From: Bacteroidales bacterium
Lineage (GTDB): Bacteria > Bacteroidota > Bacteroidia > Bacteroidales > F082
Direction of reading: 5' to 3'
Assembly: GCA_017461665.1 (NCBI GenBank)
Contig: JAFTXI010000003.1
Location: 36,446-100,445, forward strand
DNA length: 64,000 bases
Shown: piece by piece, positions 9,068 to 17,361 of the stretch
How the letters are laid out: each line of letters begins with the position of its first letter
Position numbering within the stretch: the stretch's first letter is position 1
Notes under the pieces: model-generated
Seen by the model: the letters and a program-made list of their open reading frames with translations, nothing else
Databases searched by the model: none
What the model was told of the DNA's origin: nothing
Translations under genes and position numbers: made by a program

Positions 9068-9586
9068 ATGGAATATCAAGAAAATTACAATTTGGAACAA
9101 GAGGAGCAGCCGGTGAGAAGACCGGATCTACTGTCGGTGTTGTGTATCTTGTCGTTTATCAACGCGGTATACAATGCAGTATCTAACTTCATTTCTTTCG
9201 CATTTTATGATAAGATACAGAATCTGTTGACGCAGATGGGTGAAGGCAGCGGTATCTTTGAAGAAATGTCGGAAGAGATGATTGACGAGATGGGAGATTC
9301 TTGGACAATGATGGTTGATGCAGCCTCAGCAGCGTTTTCCGTTGGCAGAGGTTATTACTTCTTGGAGATGGCTCTGTATGTGGCTTCTTTCCTCGGAGCA
9401 TTGATGATGTGGAGATTACAAAAGAAAGGATTCCACGTCTATGCGGTCTCTCAGATTCTTATGCTCATCGCTACATCAATCATGGTGACAACCCCACTCG
9501 GAACAGGATTCCCATTCGGACCTTTATTCTGGACAGTGTTGTTCATCCTGATGTATTATCCTCACTATAGAAAAGTTATGAAATAA
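9068..9586 (+). CDS. Small integral membrane protein of unknown function
   Basis: The protein is 172 residues and I do not recognise its family. The first 20 or so residues are acidic and glutamine-rich. There is a hydrophobic helix at about residues 22-45, a polar stretch with GEGSGIFEEMSEEMIDEMGDSW, and then three further hydrophobic segments (about 92-115, 122-142 and 148-165). The stop codon overlaps the ATG of the next gene by one base (TAATG), so the two membrane proteins are made from one message and may work together. Confidence 0.72.
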   Translation: MEYQENYNLEQEEQPVRRPDLLSVLCILSFINAVYNAVSNFISFAFYDKIQNLLTQMGEGSGIFEEMSEEMIDEMGDSWTMMVDAASAAFSVGRGYYFLEMALYVASFLGALMMWRLQKKGFHVYAVSQILMLIATSIMVTTPLGTGFPFGPLFWTVLFILMYYPHYRKVMK

Positions 9587-10065
9587 TGAAGAAGAAGCAA
9601 AGAAGAAATGACATTTTTATCAGAGGAAGAAACCTAACCTTAGGGGTGAAATTGGTCGGTACTTTCGCCATTGTGTATTATTCATTTTATTTTTTGCTTC
9701 TTACTGTTTTTGGTGTCTATTACTCAAGCGTTTACGATCCTGCCTATTCTCAAGAGACACTCTTCCACTCAATGTTGATGTCTTCAATTCTGTGGATTAT
9801 TATAGGAACAATAGTTGTAAGTCTGATATTGTTGTTCTGTCGAAAACGCTACGGTAAGTATCTCTTTATGATTTTTACCATTATACTTCTTGTATATCAA
9901 CTTATTACTACAGAAAATCATATCTGGTTGATTTATTTTATTGAGATAGGTTTGGTATTAGTCATGGCTCCTCTTAAAGTCTTTGTCAATATTAATAAGA
10001 TGATAAAAGATGAGATTATAAATAATAATGATGAGAATATAAATAATAAAACAGATAATAATTAA
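9586..10065 (+). CDS. Small integral membrane protein of unknown function
   Basis: This is a 159-residue protein with a basic start (MKKKQRRNDIFIRGRN) and four likely membrane helices at about residues 20-45, 62-85, 92-108 and 112-130. The tail is polar and asparagine-rich (NNNDENINNKTDNN). It is coupled to the upstream membrane protein by a one-base overlap and is 16 bases from the kinase-like gene downstream. There are no catalytic motifs, and I do not recognise the family. Confidence 0.7.
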   Translation: MKKKQRRNDIFIRGRNLTLGVKLVGTFAIVYYSFYFLLLTVFGVYYSSVYDPAYSQETLFHSMLMSSILWIIIGTIVVSLILLFCRKRYGKYLFMIFTIILLVYQLITTENHIWLIYFIEIGLVLVMAPLKVFVNINKMIKDEIINNNDENINNKTDNN

Positions 10066-10081
10066 ATAATACATAATAAGT

Positions 10082-10828
10082 ATGATTAATATTACAATAG
10101 CCGGAGATCTCGGTAGCGGAAAAAGTACTGTCGCCAATCATCTGATAAATAACATAAACTACAGAATTGAGTCGGCAGGTTTGATTTTCAGACGTTTGGC
10201 TGAGCAACATGGAATGACGGCTAAGGAGTTTAATCAATTTATTGAAAGTGATCCCAAATACGACAATATGGTCGATGATGCTATTAGAGAGATGGGTAGT
10301 AAAGAAGAGAATATCATTTTCGACTCGCGTCTGGCTTGGCATTTTGTTCCAAACTCATTTAAGATTTATATGTATGTCGATGTCGATACTGCTACAGAAC
10401 GTATCTTCAACGACAAAGATCGCGTCAGTGAATCGTATTCCGATATTGCAACAGCAAAAAAAGAAATTATCGAGAGAAGACAAAGCGAAGTGTTGAGATA
10501 CAAGACTTTCTATAATGTCGATATCAACAACTTCAGAAACTACGATTTCATTATCGACACAAGTCATGCTACTAAAGAGGAAGTCAACGACTTGGTTTTA
10601 AGTAGTTTTAAATTATTTGAACAAGGACTGGAATATAATAAGATATGGCTCTCGCCTAGAAATTTGGACTTAAGCAAGAGTACTGTCAATCAGGAAGATG
10701 TACAATCTGAAGAAATAGAAGTCGTCAAGACTGATGAAAAGTTCTATGTTTTCAGAGGACACGATAAGGTGAGAGCAGCAATAGAAAAAGGAGATAATTT
10801 GGTGGCTGTAAAAAGAATGTTTGAATGA
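10082..10828 (+). CDS. Cytidylate-kinase-like P-loop NTPase with C-terminal extension
   Basis: The protein has 248 residues. A Walker A motif, GDLGSGKST, lies at residues 8-16, and the fold follows cytidylate-kinase-like enzymes (IESAGLIFRRLAEQHGMT, FDSRLAWHFVP, the lid region RVSES). It likely phosphorylates a nucleotide or similar small molecule in the cytoplasm. After about residue 180 comes an extension ending in DEKFYVFRGHDKVRAAIEKGDNLVAVKRMFE-like sequence (quoted in part), which resembles the short ParB-like hinge found in some such kinases. True cmk usually stands elsewhere, so the substrate is open. It is the last gene of a three-gene run and is followed by a strong hairpin. Confidence 0.72.
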   Translation: MINITIAGDLGSGKSTVANHLINNINYRIESAGLIFRRLAEQHGMTAKEFNQFIESDPKYDNMVDDAIREMGSKEENIIFDSRLAWHFVPNSFKIYMYVDVDTATERIFNDKDRVSESYSDIATAKKEIIERRQSEVLRYKTFYNVDINNFRNYDFIIDTSHATKEEVNDLVLSSFKLFEQGLEYNKIWLSPRNLDLSKSTVNQEDVQSEEIEVVKTDEKFYVFRGHDKVRAAIEKGDNLVAVKRMFE

Positions 10829-10861
10829 GAATTTAATTAGGATAGAATAAATTCCCATGAG

Positions 10862-10900
10862 AAGAAGACATGTAGTATAACCTCAACTACATGTCTTCTT
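10862..10900. terminator. Bidirectional rho-independent terminator
   Basis: There is a perfect 15-base stem, AAGAAGACATGTAGT (10862-10876) with its complement at 10886-10900, and a 9-base loop. It lies between the plus-strand kinase-like gene and the minus-strand clpX, so it can serve both. Confidence 0.75.
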
Positions 10901-10953
10901 ATTATTCGGTTACCTTGACTTCAATTCGTGTAGATACATGAAATCTGTGGAGA

Positions 10954-12174
10954 TTAAATCTTTAACTTCTCAAACTCTAAATTGTCTTTGCTTTCTGCGT
11001 ATTTGCGGTCGACGACAAGTTTTTTCTTATTGCTTGATGGCATCTCGAACATGGCGTCGTTGAGAATATTTTCCAAGATAGCTCTCAGTCCGCGAGCTCC
11101 TAATTTAAACTCTATACTCTTGTCAACGATATAATCCAAGACTTCGTCTTTTATCTCCAACTTGATGTCGTCCATCTCAAACAACTTGGTAAACTGCTTG
11201 GTGATGGCGTTCTTTGGTTCTTTCAAGATACGTTTCAAAGTGTCTCTGTCTAAAGGATTGAGGAATGTCAATATTGGAAAACGCCCGACAATCTCAGGGA
11301 TGAGACCGAATCTCTTGATGTCGGCAGGGGAGATGTATTGTAGCAGATTATCTTTGTCTATCTGTTTCTTATTGTCGTTGCCGTAGCCGATGGCGTTGCT
11401 TCCCACTCTGTTGGCTATTATCTTATCTATTCCGTCGAAGGCGCCTCCTGCAATGAACAAGATATTCTTGGTGTTAACCTGAATCATTTTTTGTTCAGGA
11501 TGTTTGCGTCCTCCTTGAGGTGGCACGTTGACGACGGTTCCTTCAAGAAGTTTCAGCATTGCTTGTTGCACGCCTTCACCGGAGACGTCGCGTGTGATAC
11601 TCGGGTTGTCGCTCTTGCGTGCTATCTTGTCAATCTCGTCGATGAAGACGATGCCTCTCTCGGCGGCTGTCACGTCATAGTCAGATGCCTGTAACAACTT
11701 GACTAATATATTCTCGACGTCTTCGCCAACATAACCTGCTTCTGTGAGCACGGTGGCATCGGCTATCGCAAAAGGTACGTGCAGCATCTTGGCAATAGAG
11801 CGGGCAAGGAGCGTCTTGCCCGTGCCAGTCTCACCGACTAAGATGATGTTCGACTTTTCAATCTCGACTTCATCTTCGGTCTTCTCCTGGTTGATTCTCT
11901 TATAATGATTATAAACTGCTACGGCAAGAATCCTCTTCGCTTCATCTTGTCCGATGACATATTGATCTAAAAACGATTTTATCTCAATAGGTTTCAATAA
12001 CTTGAAGTCGGGAGTATTTGCTTTCTTAAGATGTTTCAATTCTTCTTGTACGACGATATGACCGCGTTCGATACATTCGTCGCAGATGAAACCATACATT
12101 CCAGAAAGAAGCAAAGCTGCTTCCTTATCGCTTTTTCCACAAAATGAGCAGAAGTTTTCTTGTTTTTTAGCCAT
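10954..12174 (-). CDS. clpX: ATP-dependent Clp protease ATP-binding subunit ClpX
   Basis: ClpX unfolds tagged proteins and feeds them to ClpP. The sequence of 406 residues has the N-terminal zinc-binding domain with four cysteines ([11 protein letters not shown] ... GFICDECIE), Walker [17 protein letters not shown] at about residue 113, Walker [11 protein letters not shown] at about residue 175, the IGY-containing pore loop 2 region NAIGYG, and the sensor region [10 protein letters not shown]. It lies 46 bases after clpP on the same strand, with a palindromic repeat in the gap, in the usual tig-clpP-clpX order. Confidence 0.97.
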   Translation of the reverse strand: MAKKQENFCSFCGKSDKEAALLLSGMYGFICDECIERGHIVVQEELKHLKKANTPDFKLLKPIEIKSFLDQYVIGQDEAKRILAVAVYNHYKRINQEKTEDEVEIEKSNIILVGETGTGKTLLARSIAKMLHVPFAIADATVLTEAGYVGEDVENILVKLLQASDYDVTAAERGIVFIDEIDKIARKSDNPSITRDVSGEGVQQAMLKLLEGTVVNVPPQGGRKHPEQKMIQVNTKNILFIAGGAFDGIDKIIANRVGSNAIGYGNDNKKQIDKDNLLQYISPADIKRFGLIPEIVGRFPILTFLNPLDRDTLKRILKEPKNAITKQFTKLFEMDDIKLEIKDEVLDYIVDKSIEFKLGARGLRAILENILNDAMFEMPSSNKKKLVVDRKYAESKDNLEFEKLKI

Positions 12175-12186
12175 CTTTATTTAGTT

Positions 12187-12209
12187 GTAGAGACGTATCG
12201 AATACGTCC
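12187..12209. repeat. Short intergenic palindromic repeat, copy 4
   Basis: GTAGAGACGTATCGAATACGTCC is in the gap between clpP and clpX. It may form a hairpin in the message that lowers the yield of clpX relative to clpP; this is only an inference. Confidence 0.72.
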
Positions 12210-12220
12210 GTCTTTAGTCT

Positions 12221-12889
12221 TTAAACTTTCTTAATAAGGACTTCATCGATCATGCCGTATTCTTTGGCTTCTTGTGATGTCATCCAGTAGTCGCGGTCGG
12301 AGTCAGCCCATACCTTGTCGAACTCTTGTCCTGAATGTGTAGCGATGATGTCGTAAAGTTCTTTTTTAAGTTTCAATATCTCACGAGCTGTGATCTCGAT
12401 GTCGGAGGCTTGACCTTGCATTCCGCCCATTGGTTGGTGAATCATGATGCGTGAGTGTTTCAAGGCAGAGCGTTTGCCTTTGGCTCCGGCGCACAACAAG
12501 ACTGCTGCCATTGAAGCAGCGATACCTGTACAAATTGTCGCTACGTCAGGGCTGATGAATTGCATTGTGTCGTAGATTCCCAAACCGGCATAAACTGAAC
12601 CTCCAGGTGAGTTGACGTAAATCTGAATGTCTCTCTTAGGATCTGATGATTCTAAGAAAAGCAACTGTGCTTGAATGATATTAGCAACATAGTCGTTGAT
12701 TTCGTCGCCCAAGAAGATGATGCGGTCCATCATAAGTCTTGAGAAAACGTCCATCTGCGCTACATTGAGCTGACGTTCTTCAATGATTGTTGGTGAGATA
12801 TAACTTGTAACAGTAGAAGTGTATTTCTCTAAAGCCAAACTATTGATTCCACAATGTTTGGTGGCGTATTTATAAAATTCGTTGTTCAT
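12221..12889 (-). CDS. clpP: ATP-dependent Clp protease proteolytic subunit ClpP
   Basis: This serine protease assembles as a double heptamer ring and degrades substrates passed on by ClpX. The 222 residues show the oxyanion region GGSVYAGLGIYDTMQFI, the catalytic serine in GIAASMAAVLLCAGAKGKR at about residue 118, the histidine in RIMIHQPMGG at about residue 143, and the later aspartate around DRDYWMTSQEAKEYGMIDEVL. The length is normal, with a short N-terminal leader of about 25 residues typical of Bacteroidota. It lies 127 bases downstream of tig. Confidence 0.97.
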   Translation of the reverse strand: MNNEFYKYATKHCGINSLALEKYTSTVTSYISPTIIEERQLNVAQMDVFSRLMMDRIIFLGDEINDYVANIIQAQLLFLESSDPKRDIQIYVNSPGGSVYAGLGIYDTMQFISPDVATICTGIAASMAAVLLCAGAKGKRSALKHSRIMIHQPMGGMQGQASDIEITAREILKLKKELYDIIATHSGQEFDKVWADSDRDYWMTSQEAKEYGMIDEVLIKKV

Positions 12890-13016
12890 CTTTTTTCTTT
12901 TTTTAATAATAAACTACTTATCTTATATTTTGTTTTTATAAAAATTAAGGTTTAAAGTATAATTTAATGTAAATCTAACCTTAAACCTTAAACTTTAAAC
13001 CTTGAATCAAGGTTGA

Positions 13017-14177
13017 TTATTCTGCTGTTTCTTCTTTTTCTTCTGTCTTAGCAGCTTTCTTTGCTCTTGTCTTTTTGGGTTTAGCTTCTTCTGCAGCTTC
13101 GTTATTTTCAGCTACTTCCAACTGAGGCATGAACGATTTTACGAAACCGTCGTAATCTGTATCGACGACTGTAACAATCATGTTTTCTTTCAAGTAAGCT
13201 GTCAATTTTTTGTCAGCCAACTGATTGTTGATATTTTGACGTTGGTTGTCGTCTTTCAAGATAGCATCGATGATGTCTTCTAAACGTTTCTTTGTTTCTT
13301 CGTCTAATGTCTCAACATCCATGTGACCGAAGTACATGCTTCTTACGAACTGGCGTACTTCTTCTTGTTTAAGAGCTAACTCAGGATTTTGTTTTACGAG
13401 AGCTTCTTCGATGAGTTGCCACCTGAGAGATTTTACGTATGAGTTGTCGTAGTTCTTTTCTACTTCTTCAGCTGTGATTTTGCCTTCGCTGTTTTCAACG
13501 ATCCAGCGTTTGAGGAATATGTCTGGCAAATCGAATTTGATTTCTTCTACCAATTGGTCGATGGCTTTGTTATAGAACATTCTTTCTGCTTCGAGAACGT
13601 ATTGTTTTTCCATCTCTACAGCGACTTTTTGACGGAATGTCTCAATGTCTTTTACTTCTTGATTTGGGAAAATCATGTTGAAGAGTTCTTCGTTGAGTTC
13701 TGGTTCTTTATCGTCAACTTTATTGTTTTCTTGAATGCTCTTTATTGTTCTGTCGATTTCTTCTTGAGAAGCTTTGATGTTGAAATCGTTGATTTTATGT
13801 TCTTTAAGTTCGATTTTGATTTCAGGTTTGAGAGCTGCTTCGAAGTAGAAGCTTAATTCTTCTTGGTTGTCTAAGTCGTTAGGTTGTGATTTTTCCATAT
13901 CTGGAAGAGGATAACCTATGACGTCCAATTTGTTTTCTATGATGTGGTTGTTGAGGGCTTCAGAAACTTTTTGATTTATCTTTTCCAAAAGGACTGCTTG
14001 GCCGTACATTTTTTTAATCATGCCGAAAGGCACTTTACCTTGACGGAATCCAGGCAATGTAGCTTTACGTTGATAATCATTCAAAGCCTTTTTTACTTCA
14101 CCTTCGTAATCTTCTTTAACTAAGTTTATTTGAATAGCTGCGAGAAGTTCGCCTTTTGATGTTTGTATAGTATTCAT
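13017..14177 (-). CDS. tig: Trigger factor lacking the PPIase domain
   Basis: Trigger factor is the ribosome-bound chaperone that meets new chains at the exit tunnel. The ribosome-docking signature LPGFRQGKVPFGMI is at about residues 41-54, and the N-terminal domain runs to about residue 125. The chain then passes from EEIDRTIKSIQENNKVDDK straight into PELNEELFNMIFPN and the helical C-terminal domain. The 90-residue FKBP-like PPIase domain that normally lies between is missing, so the protein is 386 residues rather than 430-450. The tail is lysine/glutamate-rich (KPKKTRAKKAAKTEEKEE). A tRNA-Leu lies 26 bases upstream on the same strand. The chaperone function is probably kept; prolyl isomerase activity is not. 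Confidence 0.88.
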   Translation of the reverse strand: MNTIQTSKGELLAAIQINLVKEDYEGEVKKALNDYQRKATLPGFRQGKVPFGMIKKMYGQAVLLEKINQKVSEALNNHIIENKLDVIGYPLPDMEKSQPNDLDNQEELSFYFEAALKPEIKIELKEHKINDFNIKASQEEIDRTIKSIQENNKVDDKEPELNEELFNMIFPNQEVKDIETFRQKVAVEMEKQYVLEAERMFYNKAIDQLVEEIKFDLPDIFLKRWIVENSEGKITAEEVEKNYDNSYVKSLRWQLIEEALVKQNPELALKQEEVRQFVRSMYFGHMDVETLDEETKKRLEDIIDAILKDDNQRQNINNQLADKKLTAYLKENMIVTVVDTDYDGFVKSFMPQLEVAENNEAAEEAKPKKTRAKKAAKTEEKEETAE

Positions 14178-14203
14178 TTGATATAAATTATTTTTTTTGT
14201 AGT

Positions 14204-14284
14204 GCGGATGAAGGGACTCGAACCCCCACGCCTCTCGGCATCAGATCCTAAGTCTGACGCGGCTACCAATTACGCCACATCCGC
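14204..14284 (-). tRNA. tRNA-Leu (anticodon TAG)
   Basis: Read on the minus strand, the acceptor GCGGATG pairs with CATCCGC. The anticodon stem TCAGA/TCTGA encloses the loop CTTAGGA (anticodon TAG), a long variable arm TGCCGAGAGGCGT marks a class II tRNA, and the T arm holds GGTTCGAGTCCC. No CCA is encoded. It reads leucine CUA/CUN codons. Confidence 0.95.
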
Positions 14285-14302
14285 CTGAATCGTTAGGAGG
14301 TG

Positions 14303-14310
14303 CAAAATTA
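14303..14310 (-). promoter_or_regulatory. Bacteroidota-type -7 promoter element for tRNA-Leu (and perhaps tig)
   Basis: On the minus strand TAATTTTG matches TAnnTTTG 18 bases before the mature tRNA end. With tig only 26 bases past the tRNA, the two may share this promoter. The opposite-facing promoter at 14366 makes this a divergent control region. Confidence 0.65.
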
Positions 14311-14365
14311 CAATTTTTTTTTGAAATCTCCCACATTTTTTTTAATAAAAAAAGAATTTATTTGC

Positions 14366-14373
14366 TATATTTG
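14366..14373 (+). promoter_or_regulatory. Bacteroidota-type -7 promoter element that decides the start of the DUF5723-like gene
   Basis: TATATTTG matches TAnnTTTG. Transcription should start near 14380, after the in-frame ATG at 14376. That ATG is therefore unlikely to be used, and the ATG at 14397, which opens a clean signal peptide, is preferred. Confidence 0.68.
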
Positions 14374-14396
14374 CGATGGCTAACATTTATACTGAA

Positions 14397-15914
14397 ATGA
14401 CTATTTTACGTAGATTATTTTTCATACTTCTATTAACATTTTTGACGACCAACTCATATTCGCAGTCACTTGTCGGAACGCAAAGTAACTATGCCGGCTC
14501 TCGTTCTCTTTCGATGAATCCGGCTTTGATGTCAACTTCTAATCTTTATTTCGATTTCTCAGTGGCTTCTCTCGGCCTGACTTTCTCCAACGATTTCCTC
14601 TATATAAAAGGTGTTGACCTTTCAAAGTTCTTCTTTACAGAAGAACATCCTGCTCCGGAATATATAATCGATGATAGTTATAAGTCTAACTTCATGATTT
14701 ATGACAATCCTAACTTTAAACCAAACAATGTTTATGAGTCATTAGATTTAAACTTGTTGAGTTTTATGTATAGCATTGATGCAAAACAAACTGTCGGTTT
14801 TTCTTTGAACGGCAGGGCTTATACGAGTGGTACAAACATTCCTCACGACATTCCTAAGTTATGTGTCTTTGGTCTTGAAGAGGAGAGTCTTCACGGACGT
14901 TATCAGTCGTCGGATATCAATGTTTCGACAATGGAATGGGCAGAGTTGGCATTTTCTTATTCGAGAGAGGTTTATGATCGTTATCTTAACAGAATGGATG
15001 CTGGAGTAAGCGCGAAATATCTGCTTGGTTATTCAGCAGCTGTAGCAAATATAAAGAACCTCGACTATGAGATTTTTTCAGAAGATAGTGTTATTGTCAA
15101 TAACTTCGATTCAGAAATGGCTTATTCATTGCCTCTGAACTATAACGAGTCTTTTACTTCTAAATCATTATTCGACAAATCTTTGGTACGAGGTAACGGC
15201 TTGTCATTCGATATAGGAATCTCTTTTACTCGTAAGAAAAATATCGTCTATAATCAGCCGCGTCTCATCTCTTCTTGTATGATGCCGAAGGTAGATTACA
15301 GATGGCGAATCTCTGCTTCCTTGATGGATGTGGGTTTTATAAACTTTAACAAAAATGCTTTAAAGCATGAATTTGTAAACGACGGCTCGGTGAATTTCGA
15401 CAAGACTGTTTTCGATAATGTAGAGTCTTTCAACGATATGGTCGGATTCTTAAGTGAGATTTATTATAATGGCGATTCATCTGCTTCTATTGTTGGAGAT
15501 AAGTTTAAGATGGGACTTCCAACAACATTCCGACTTCAACTTGATTATAATATTGTCGAGCATTTTTATGTAAATACGACTTTTATTCAGCCAATAAGTT
15601 TGTTGAAATATTCGGTGAAGGCAGCTCCACAGTTATTGGTTGAACCTCGTTTTGAATCGGATTATTTCGACTTTAGCATTCCTTTGACACTTCGTGATTA
15701 CCAGCATTTTATGGTAGGAGCTTCAGCGAGAATTGGATTTATTACAATAGGAACACAGAACTTAGCTTCTTATCTTGGATTTGGTAATGTTAACGGAATG
15801 GATTTATTTGTCTCAGTGAAATTTAATTTTGCTAAAGGCAGTTGTGATGTGAATAAATTCGACGCTTGTTGGTCGGCAGATTACGGTCATTATAAAAACA
15901 GAAAACGTCAGTGA
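14397..15914 (+). CDS. Predicted outer-membrane beta-barrel protein, DUF5723-like
   Basis: From the ATG at 14397 the product is 505 residues with a signal peptide (MTILRRLFFILLLTFLTTNSYSQ). The mature chain begins with SNYAGSRSLSMNPALM, a start I associate with the Bacteroidota DUF5723/PorP-like barrel group, and alternates short hydrophobic and polar strands (for example VGFSLNGRAY, RWRISASLMDVGF, FMVGASARIGF) to an end rich in aromatic residues. It should sit in the outer membrane. No enzyme motif is seen and the function is unknown; a tie to type IX secretion or gliding-type machinery is possible because PorP-like barrels serve there, but nothing nearby supports it. Confidence 0.72.
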   Translation: MTILRRLFFILLLTFLTTNSYSQSLVGTQSNYAGSRSLSMNPALMSTSNLYFDFSVASLGLTFSNDFLYIKGVDLSKFFFTEEHPAPEYIIDDSYKSNFMIYDNPNFKPNNVYESLDLNLLSFMYSIDAKQTVGFSLNGRAYTSGTNIPHDIPKLCVFGLEEESLHGRYQSSDINVSTMEWAELAFSYSREVYDRYLNRMDAGVSAKYLLGYSAAVANIKNLDYEIFSEDSVIVNNFDSEMAYSLPLNYNESFTSKSLFDKSLVRGNGLSFDIGISFTRKKNIVYNQPRLISSCMMPKVDYRWRISASLMDVGFINFNKNALKHEFVNDGSVNFDKTVFDNVESFNDMVGFLSEIYYNGDSSASIVGDKFKMGLPTTFRLQLDYNIVEHFYVNTTFIQPISLLKYSVKAAPQLLVEPRFESDYFDFSIPLTLRDYQHFMVGASARIGFITIGTQNLASYLGFGNVNGMDLFVSVKFNFAKGSCDVNKFDACWSADYGHYKNRKRQ

Positions 15915-17054
15915 TTATTTCTTTACGTCTAAAGCGTCGCGCAAGGCATTGCCAAAGAGCATGAATGCCAATACTAAAAGCATGATGGCAATGCCGGGAA
16001 GTATCGCGAGATAGGCGTCGTTCAAGATAATGTATGCGTAGTTTTCTTTTATCATGCTTCCCCACGATGGCATGGGTGGTTGGACTCCGATGCCGAGGAA
16101 ACTGAGACCTGCCTCTAACAGAATCGCTGAGGCGAAGTTGGCTGCCGATATTACTATGATAGGGTTTATGATGTTTGGAATGACGTGACGTGTAATTATC
16201 CTCGCATTGCCAAATCCTAAAGCTCTGCCGGCTTCGACGAATGTCATCTCTCTCACCGATAAAATCTGTCCGCGTGTCACACGTGCCACCTCGACCCACA
16301 TCGTCAAACCCACTGCGATGAAAACTTGTACGATACCTTTACCTAAGACAAATGTGATGGCAATAACAATCAATAAGGTTGGTATCGACCAGACGACATT
16401 AATCAGCCAAAGCATTATGTCATCGACGCGTCCTCTGAAAAAACCGCCGAGACTGCCTACTATTATACCTATTAATATACTCATAAAAACAGCGATGAAA
16501 CCGACTGAGAAACTGATTCTCGTTCCGAGCAGCAACCGGCTAAGAAAGTCTCTTCCAAATTGGTCGGTGCCGAGAATGAATCGCCTATGTTTGATGCAAT
16601 TGTTGTTGATGTAATGTCTTGCTTCATCTTCACTACTGAAATTCATCGTCGGACATAAGTCTTTATTAATGATTATTTCCTCGATTGGCTTCGTATCTTC
16701 ATCGGGATTAAAGATGAAAACCGTCGTTTTTTCTTTCTCAATTTTTAATGAATCGAAGGGAATTTGTCGATAGGGAGATGGCTTTCCGTTCATCATCTGT
16801 GGGAAAAAACTATTCTTCTCAACGACGTTTTGTTTTGGCACGAGGATTATATCGACTTCAAAACCTGGTTTCTGAGTGCTTATTTCGAGAATCTGAGTGT
16901 TGGCGTAAGGCGTTTTGTCAGGAATGATGAAATATGCGAACAGAGCGACAAATCCGCACAAGATGATAAAAATCAACGATATTACACCGGTGACATTCTT
17001 CTTGAAACGTGCAATGGCGATTTGATTTGGAGATAATATCTTGTTGTCTTTCAT
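15915..17054 (-). CDS. ABC transporter permease, OppC/DppC family
   Basis: This 379-residue inner-membrane permease has the binding-protein-dependent transport fold. One helix at about residues 22-45 is followed by a periplasmic insert of about 110 residues, then LGTDQFGRDFLSRLLLGTRISF (typical of OppC/DppC), five more helices, and the EAA-type loop EAGRALGFGNARIITRHVIPN that docks on the ATPase. The C terminus GNALRDALDVKK is canonical. Relatives import peptides. No partner permease, ATPase or binding protein is in the window, so the rest of the transporter must be coded elsewhere. It is convergent with the barrel gene (no gap) and divergent from tRNA-His. Confidence 0.85.
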   Translation of the reverse strand: MKDNKILSPNQIAIARFKKNVTGVISLIFIILCGFVALFAYFIIPDKTPYANTQILEISTQKPGFEVDIILVPKQNVVEKNSFFPQMMNGKPSPYRQIPFDSLKIEKEKTTVFIFNPDEDTKPIEEIIINKDLCPTMNFSSEDEARHYINNNCIKHRRFILGTDQFGRDFLSRLLLGTRISFSVGFIAVFMSILIGIIVGSLGGFFRGRVDDIMLWLINVVWSIPTLLIVIAITFVLGKGIVQVFIAVGLTMWVEVARVTRGQILSVREMTFVEAGRALGFGNARIITRHVIPNIINPIIVISAANFASAILLEAGLSFLGIGVQPPMPSWGSMIKENYAYIILNDAYLAILPGIAIMLLVLAFMLFGNALRDALDVKK

Positions 17055-17124
17055 CTCGTTTTAAATTAAAAAACAAAAATAAAAAAAAATCTTGTCGGAC
17101 TTAATTTTTGAAAGAAAAAAGTTG

Positions 17125-17132
17125 TATATTTG
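17125..17132 (+). promoter_or_regulatory. Bacteroidota-type -7 promoter element for tRNA-His
   Basis: TATATTTG matches TAnnTTTG and lies 17 bases before the tRNA. Confidence 0.65.
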
Positions 17133-17149
17133 CACTCGCAAAACAGACG

Positions 17150-17223
17150 GTGGATGTAGCTCAGTTGGTTAGAGTACCGGATTGTGGTTCCGTGGGTCGT
17201 GGGTTCGAGTCCCATCTTCCACC
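17150..17223 (+). tRNA. tRNA-His (anticodon GTG), likely prophage attachment site
   Basis: The cloverleaf is read as acceptor GTGGATG (with G-1 at 17149 pairing with C73), D arm with AGCTCAGTTGGTTAGAGT, anticodon loop TTGTGGT (GTG), T arm GTGGGTTCGAGTCCCAT, and acceptor 3' side CTTCCAC. There is one T-T mismatch in the acceptor. No CCA is encoded. A tyrosine integrase begins 138 bases downstream, the usual layout for integration into a tRNA 3' end. A second copy of the 3' end (attR) was not seen at the far side of the element. Confidence 0.95.
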
Positions 17224-17251
17224 CTTATTTAAGAGAAAAGACAGATTGTCA

Positions 17252-17317
17252 ATAAATTACACCTGATTTAATGTCATAATGAGTAGAAAAACTCCGGCAT
17301 AAATCTGGTGTAATTCT
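17252..17317. repeat. Inverted repeat between tRNA-His and integrase
   Basis: AATTACACCTGATTTA (about 17253-17268) and TAAATCTGGTGTAATT (about 17301-17316) pair at 15 of 16 positions around about 32 bases. A second small palindrome, GTTGTTCAACAAC, follows near 17336. It may be an integrase arm-site or an attachment-region hairpin; it may also end tRNA transcription. Confidence 0.5.
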
Positions 17318-17361
17318 TTTAACGGGTTTTGGACTGTTGTTCAACAACTTCCCCCAAAAAA

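Noticed and set aside
14376-14396. Upstream ATG for the DUF5723-like gene
   Set aside because: It lies at the -7 promoter box, before the expected transcription start, and gives a charged lead before the signal peptide.
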